From Hydractinia symbiolongicarpus (taxonomy: Eukaryota > Cnidaria > Hydrozoa > Anthoathecata > Hydractiniidae), in NCBI RefSeq assembly GCF_029227915.1, contig NC_079878.1, forward strand, positions 11,782,001 through 11,846,000: a DNA stretch of 64,000 nucleotides, given 5' to 3'. The notes under the pieces were generated by a model that had not been told where the DNA came from, ran no database searches, and was given only the letters and a program-made list of their open reading frames with translations. Shown in pieces: positions 59,469 to 64,000 of the stretch (positions are counted from its first letter, which is position 1; each line of letters starts with the position of its first letter). The position numbers and the translations under genes are program-made.

Positions 59469-62400
59469 ATGTCAACCGAACTATACACTGTCAAAGAGGG
59501 CTGGTTGATGAAAAGAGGTATTTTTGTTAAAACTATTTAAATGTATCTTGCTTTATTATATGTCTCTGAATATGTATACAGGATAGTTTTTATTTAAAAA
59601 ATCTATTGTAAAGTCCTGCATGGTGATAATTATAAACTAGTTTCGTATTTTTTACACCTTTTTCTAAGGTGTATACTAATGCTTATTGCACTGGGTACAA
59701 TGTGATAAAGAAGAACGGATAAGTTTTTCAACAACTTAAATTCCTTTCGTTTTCATAAAAACATGCCCTCGTCTTCATTTGCCTGGTTTATCTTTGCTCT
59801 ATGTCAAATATAAAAATTTTTTTCTAATATTACAATTTCTTATTATTTTGAATACAAACCATGCCAGAACATTTTTTTACTGATTTTAAAATGTGCTTAA
59901 AGCCATTTTATTTTATATCATTACTGCTCTTTTAGCCAAAGTTGTATTTTCCAGTTAACTGCATTATAGAAAGTTCACCTAATGTATTTTAGGTAAATAC
60001 ATCAAGAATTGGAGGCCAAGGTATTTTGTTCTTCGCAGTGATGGTTCATTCCTGGGATTTAAAGATAAGCCAAGAGCAGAAATTAATTCTGTTGATCCGT
60101 TAAACAACTTTTCTGTTGAGCGTACGTTAATTAAACTTTTTATTTCACATGTAGTATTTGCTTAAATGAGCACAATGCTCATTTTACTTACTTAAAAGTT
60201 AGTAGATGTTTTTTAATTCACGATTTCTTTTAGATAAAAGTTGGAGTCAGGAAGTCTCTTGATTATTATTATTTTTAATTTTAGGTTGCCTGATTATTAA
60301 AAAAAGTAAACCTAAACCAAATGGATTTATCATCAGGTATACAGCCAAATAAATTCTCACTGTACTGTATATGATTTTGTTATGTGTTAGCCTCCCTAAT
60401 TAGGGAAAAAAGCATGGCAGCAGAAGAAAGTGTTGTAAATTATTAACAATATAACATTGACTGCTGTTGTTATGCTTTTGTAGAATATTATTTACGGCTG
60501 CAATTAGGCCAGTTATTCTGAAAGATAAATATTCCTTTTTTGCATGATAACATAATAAGTATTACTATAATTGCATAATACGTTCAAGGGAATAAAAACT
60601 AAAGATTTCTTATACATGTGTCAAACAAGAGCAAAACAGTGCTGTTACTTCAGAACTTGTAGGGCTTTGAATGTAGGCCTTCACAATGCAAATATTTATC
60701 CAGATTAACACATACGGAAAAATCAGTAAGAAAGTCTAACAAGTGTTCTAATTACGAGGAAAGTGTGGTTAAGATATGTTACAAAATTGTAAAAAATGTT
60801 GCCCCGTGTGGTTAGGCCACAAATAAGTTTGGCCCTGAAACAGCCTTTTTTTAAAAAAATAGTTTTTGGCAAAAAAAAAGTGGAGGGGGCAAGGTCCCCC
60901 AGTGCTACGAACCATACACAATGATAAGAACAAAGTAAAACAATTTTGAGCTTCACCAAATTTTCTATTTTTTTGAGTAAGTTATTATTGGTCCATTGTT
61001 GGCATTACATCTCAGGGTGTCTTTTAAAATTATAAAAAACAACTAGTGTGAACTTTGTCACATATACAGTGATATGGAAGCGGGACCTCTGAATTTCCTT
61101 ATCTCGCAATTGAAGCAAGATTTTGGCTATTTTATTTGTAGTCAAAACGACAGCATTTTAGCTATCTACACTAAAACAAAAGGTGAAAAATTGAAAGAAA
61201 TGTGTTTGAATCAACTTTCATCCGACAAAACTTCCGATAGATTTCCATCTTAAACGGACACTCCCATTTGCTTAGATCTCAGATTTATTGAATAGTCCTG
61301 GTCCTTTTAATGCAGGAGTAAGCCTATTCATAGCCAACCTGACCATCCTAGCTAATTCACCGACTCTTGACTTAGTTAAAAGAACTACATAGACATGAAT
61401 CTCTATTGCCTAGCCCCTTCATTGTTGGTAACCAGGTCTTACACAAGAAATCCAGCCATGCGGTTGGTTCTTAACTAATACAGAGGTGAACGCCGACGGA
61501 ATATGGATGAAGCAAGTCTGCAAAACTGCACTTACACGCAGATCAGACACACATAATTTTTTTCAAGCACAAGTGACTTTACAAATAATAATAATAATAA
61601 TAATGCAAACTTAAAAACTTATTTTGTTTTATATGTTTTAAGTTTTCTTTAGCAACATTTTTGCAATTGAATTGGCTTATGAATAAAATACGCAGCCTTA
61701 CTTTGTGTTTTAACGGCGCCTGACACATTTATTACTTGTGGTAAGTGTGATCATGATTATGAAACTTCCATGATGGCACATGGCGTATAAAAACAAAACG
61801 AAATAGATGACGAACGAAGGTTGATTAAGAGAGACAGATTATATTTGAATTATCTCGTTATTTTGCATGTTTCGATTTTTAATTTTTGAAGTTATAATAG
61901 GGGAGATGTAGGTACAGAAACGTGCTTATTTGTTTTATATGTTAAAGGCTTTTGCAGTCTCCAGTGTTTGGGGTTCAATGGTCAAATCGTCCCACCTTTT
62001 ATAAACATGCCAAAATACTTTCTAGGTGTGCGATCATACGCATGCGAAAAACAATAATGGCATGTGCGGAGGCGTCATTCCTGTCCAAGCCTGATGATTA
62101 ATATCTTCTTTGTGCTTCATACCTTGGTTACTGTTGGTTACTTGCAATGATATAAGCTACAAAGGTCCTATTGAAATATGACTTCTTATTTTAGATGTTT
62201 TCAACTTACAAAATTTGTTAATAGGACTTTCGCTGTCGATTCCTCTTCTGACAGGTAATTTTTTTCCTTTGATTTTGATTTAGTACTGTTGTTTGCTGTT
62301 TTACCTTGTTAAATCTTTGTATTAGGGAAGATTGGATAAATGCCATTGAAGATGTTTCTAATCGAATGAAGAAAGAAGAGAAAGCCAGAGATGGTGCTAT

Positions 62401-62575
62401 ATCCTCCACCCATGATAGCTATGATTCTTCAAAGATGGTAATAACGCAAGACTTGGTGTACATTAGTAGCGTTATAACGGACTTTTTGCTTTAGTTTGTT
62501 TTATTTTTATTTAAATTTTAGACTTTGGAAGATTTTGAAATCCTGAAGGTTTTAGGAAAAGGCACTTTTGCCAAA
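59469..62575 (+). CDS. AKT: Second AKT/PKB gene, 5' part (PH domain and start of kinase domain), runs off window
   Basis: Exons: 59469-59517, 59993-60121, 60285-60336, 62195-62254, 62326-62437, 62522-62575, all GT-AG, 456 nt or 152 residues. Exon lengths match the minus-strand AKT (49, 123/129, 52, 60, 115/112, 54) with identical phases, so the two are paralogs. The PH domain has [20 protein letters not shown] with the PIP3-binding Lys15, Arg24, Arg26 and Arg87. Residue 18 is Lys where AKT proteins normally have Glu (human Glu17). The linker is rich in Lys/Glu and Ser. The kinase domain begins [18 protein letters not shown], where the third glycine of the loop is Ala151. An acceptor at 59448-59449 shows a 5'UTR intron. 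The next exon (beginning at the beta-2 Val) must lie beyond the window. Confidence 0.95.
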
Positions 62576-64000
62576 GTAAGTAGTGCCACTGTATCTTGCC
62601 TATATATATTATATTTAATCCATTCTCCAATCATATCTAGCCCACTTACTAAGAGACATACTTCACTAGCTTTGCACAAGGCCTGTACCTTCTTTGGTTG
62701 ATTTTTACATATTGACCTCTCAAAAAATATGCATGTAAGAAGACAACAAACATCCTTTTCAGAAACATAAATTTAGAATATCAATTTTCAAAAGAGTGCA
62801 GTACTTTTTATTTTAAAAGGAGTTTGATGAGCAAAATTGTGAGACATTTTAATGCAGCCAATGTAAATAAGAGGTACCTTGTTCAATTGCATGTTTAATT
62901 TTAGGGTGTGGATAATTGGAGGAATACTGTAGCTATGTTCTTTAAAATTGAAGTAGACTTTTTTTTCCTAGATATAATTATCCAGTGCAGTTTAAGCAAA
63001 ACTAGTATTTTAAATATATTTGGCTATGGACAAGTTCATAAATATCAGACACTAATTTGGACATTGCAAAAACGCAAAAATCAAAATTTCTTCATAATTC
63101 GTTTATAAATCCGTCTGGTTTGCTAAGATTTTCAGGGATGCTGCGTATGCTTGTTCTTCAAAAGCTAAGTTGGTCAAAGTACCAAAACTACCTGCTGTGG
63201 TATATGATTTTGTTAAAAAAGTAACATTGTTAGTAATTTATCATTTTTTTGGTTATCTTTGTGTTTTCAATCTGCTTATCCTATTTAAAGCACTCTTAAA
63301 TGGTATATTTACTAAAAAAAAATTCAGGACACAAATTTATCAGAGTATTTGAACAATATACTGATAAATTTTTAACAAACGAAAATTATTGAAGTGTCAT
63401 AATGATACTCATTTTTCAATTTGATAATGTCCTGTATTTTGTAAAGAGCATTAAAATCATATCAAGTCTTTAATAATACCTAAAAACAATTTTAGGGGTA
63501 ATAAAATGATAAAATCTTAACAATTTGCATAACCAAACTGTACTATATTTTTGCCTTTTTAAGTTTTTTTAGACTGTTATGTTAAACGCATTGAGTATTG
63601 AGTAAATGGTTACTACCACATATTTTTAACAATGTTTACTATGTATGAATGGATTGTGTGTTTATTCATTTCTGTTCATTCATTTTTATTTTCTTCTTTT
63701 TCTTCTTTTCCCTTTATAGTAAAAATGTAATGTTTCTTATTTTTGAATACTATTTTGTAGTTCATTCATTAGTCAGTATGGTATGTGTGCAGTATGTATA
63801 CAGTGGTGATTAGGAATACAGAATGGATTCTCAATTTTTACAGATTTTATTTAATTAATTAGCAATATAAAGTAAATACTAGTTGTTGTTTTTTAAGATG
63901 AATAAAGATGAGTGAAAAATTGTATACTTGCAAGAATCTTGATTGCGGGGAACGTTTTACAAAAAAAATATTCTGATTCAGATTTGTTAAGAAATTATCA
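62576..64000 (+). other. Intron of second AKT gene
   Basis: After the donor GTAAGTAGTG at 62576 I find no exon encoding the expected catalytic-Lys segment, so the window ends within this intron. The short frames here are non-coding. Confidence 0.7.

Overview
AT-rich, intron-rich eukaryotic DNA with many small exons, GT-AG introns and dense transposon debris. The gene content (two AKT/PKB kinase genes, a CaRF-like plus PHD-finger gene, a secreted cysteine-containing peptide, Copia, Penelope-like and LINE remnants) fits an early-branching animal. A cnidarian, perhaps a hydrozoan, is my best guess, but this is inference.

Layout. 1-16 kb: mostly non-coding, with a double hairpin (3.0 kb), a HIRAN-like relic (4.0-4.4 kb), a tRNA-like SINE (7.0 kb), a short TERT-like reverse-transcriptase fragment (7.8 kb), a broken Penelope-like element (8.0-9.6 kb), an ~80-bp repeat array (9.8-10.4 kb) and a Helentron/HINE-like element with ~120-bp internal repeats (14.1-15.2 kb). 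16-20 kb: a diverged array with an ATCCATAC core, followed by a recent 1.5-kb direct tandem duplication. 22.9-28.5 kb: a complete but dead Copia retrotransposon with 77-bp LTRs and a perfect 5-bp target duplication; a 1.1-kb TTAA-flanked element sits inside its integrase. 28.9-29.2 kb: a MITE. 30.0-33.4 kb: a 3.4-kb higher-order minisatellite with 10/30-bp periodicity. 34.0-34.6 kb: a small secreted-peptide gene with a TATA box. 35.2-36.1 kb: a second HINE-like copy, inverted relative to the first.

38.4-48.6 kb (minus strand): a complete 16-exon AKT gene (513 aa), reconstructed exon by exon with every splice phase closing. It has intact PH and kinase domains, but its C-terminal tail lacks the usual AKT hydrophobic motif and is Lys/Ser-rich. 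49.9-50.2 kb: LINE reverse-transcriptase scrap. 54.0-56.0 kb (minus): a CaRF-like/PHD gene or pseudogene. 59.45 kb to the window end (plus): the first six coding exons of a second AKT gene, divergently oriented, with the same exon plan. Its PH domain has Lys at the position of Glu17 of human AKT1, the site of the activating E17K cancer mutation.

The strongest biological story is the diverged AKT pair: one copy with a charge-reversed PH-domain residue, the other with a rebuilt tail. AKT normally acts downstream of PI3K: the PH domain binds PIP3 at the membrane, PDK1 phosphorylates the activation loop and mTORC2 phosphorylates the tail. The two paralogs appear altered in different parts of that circuit.
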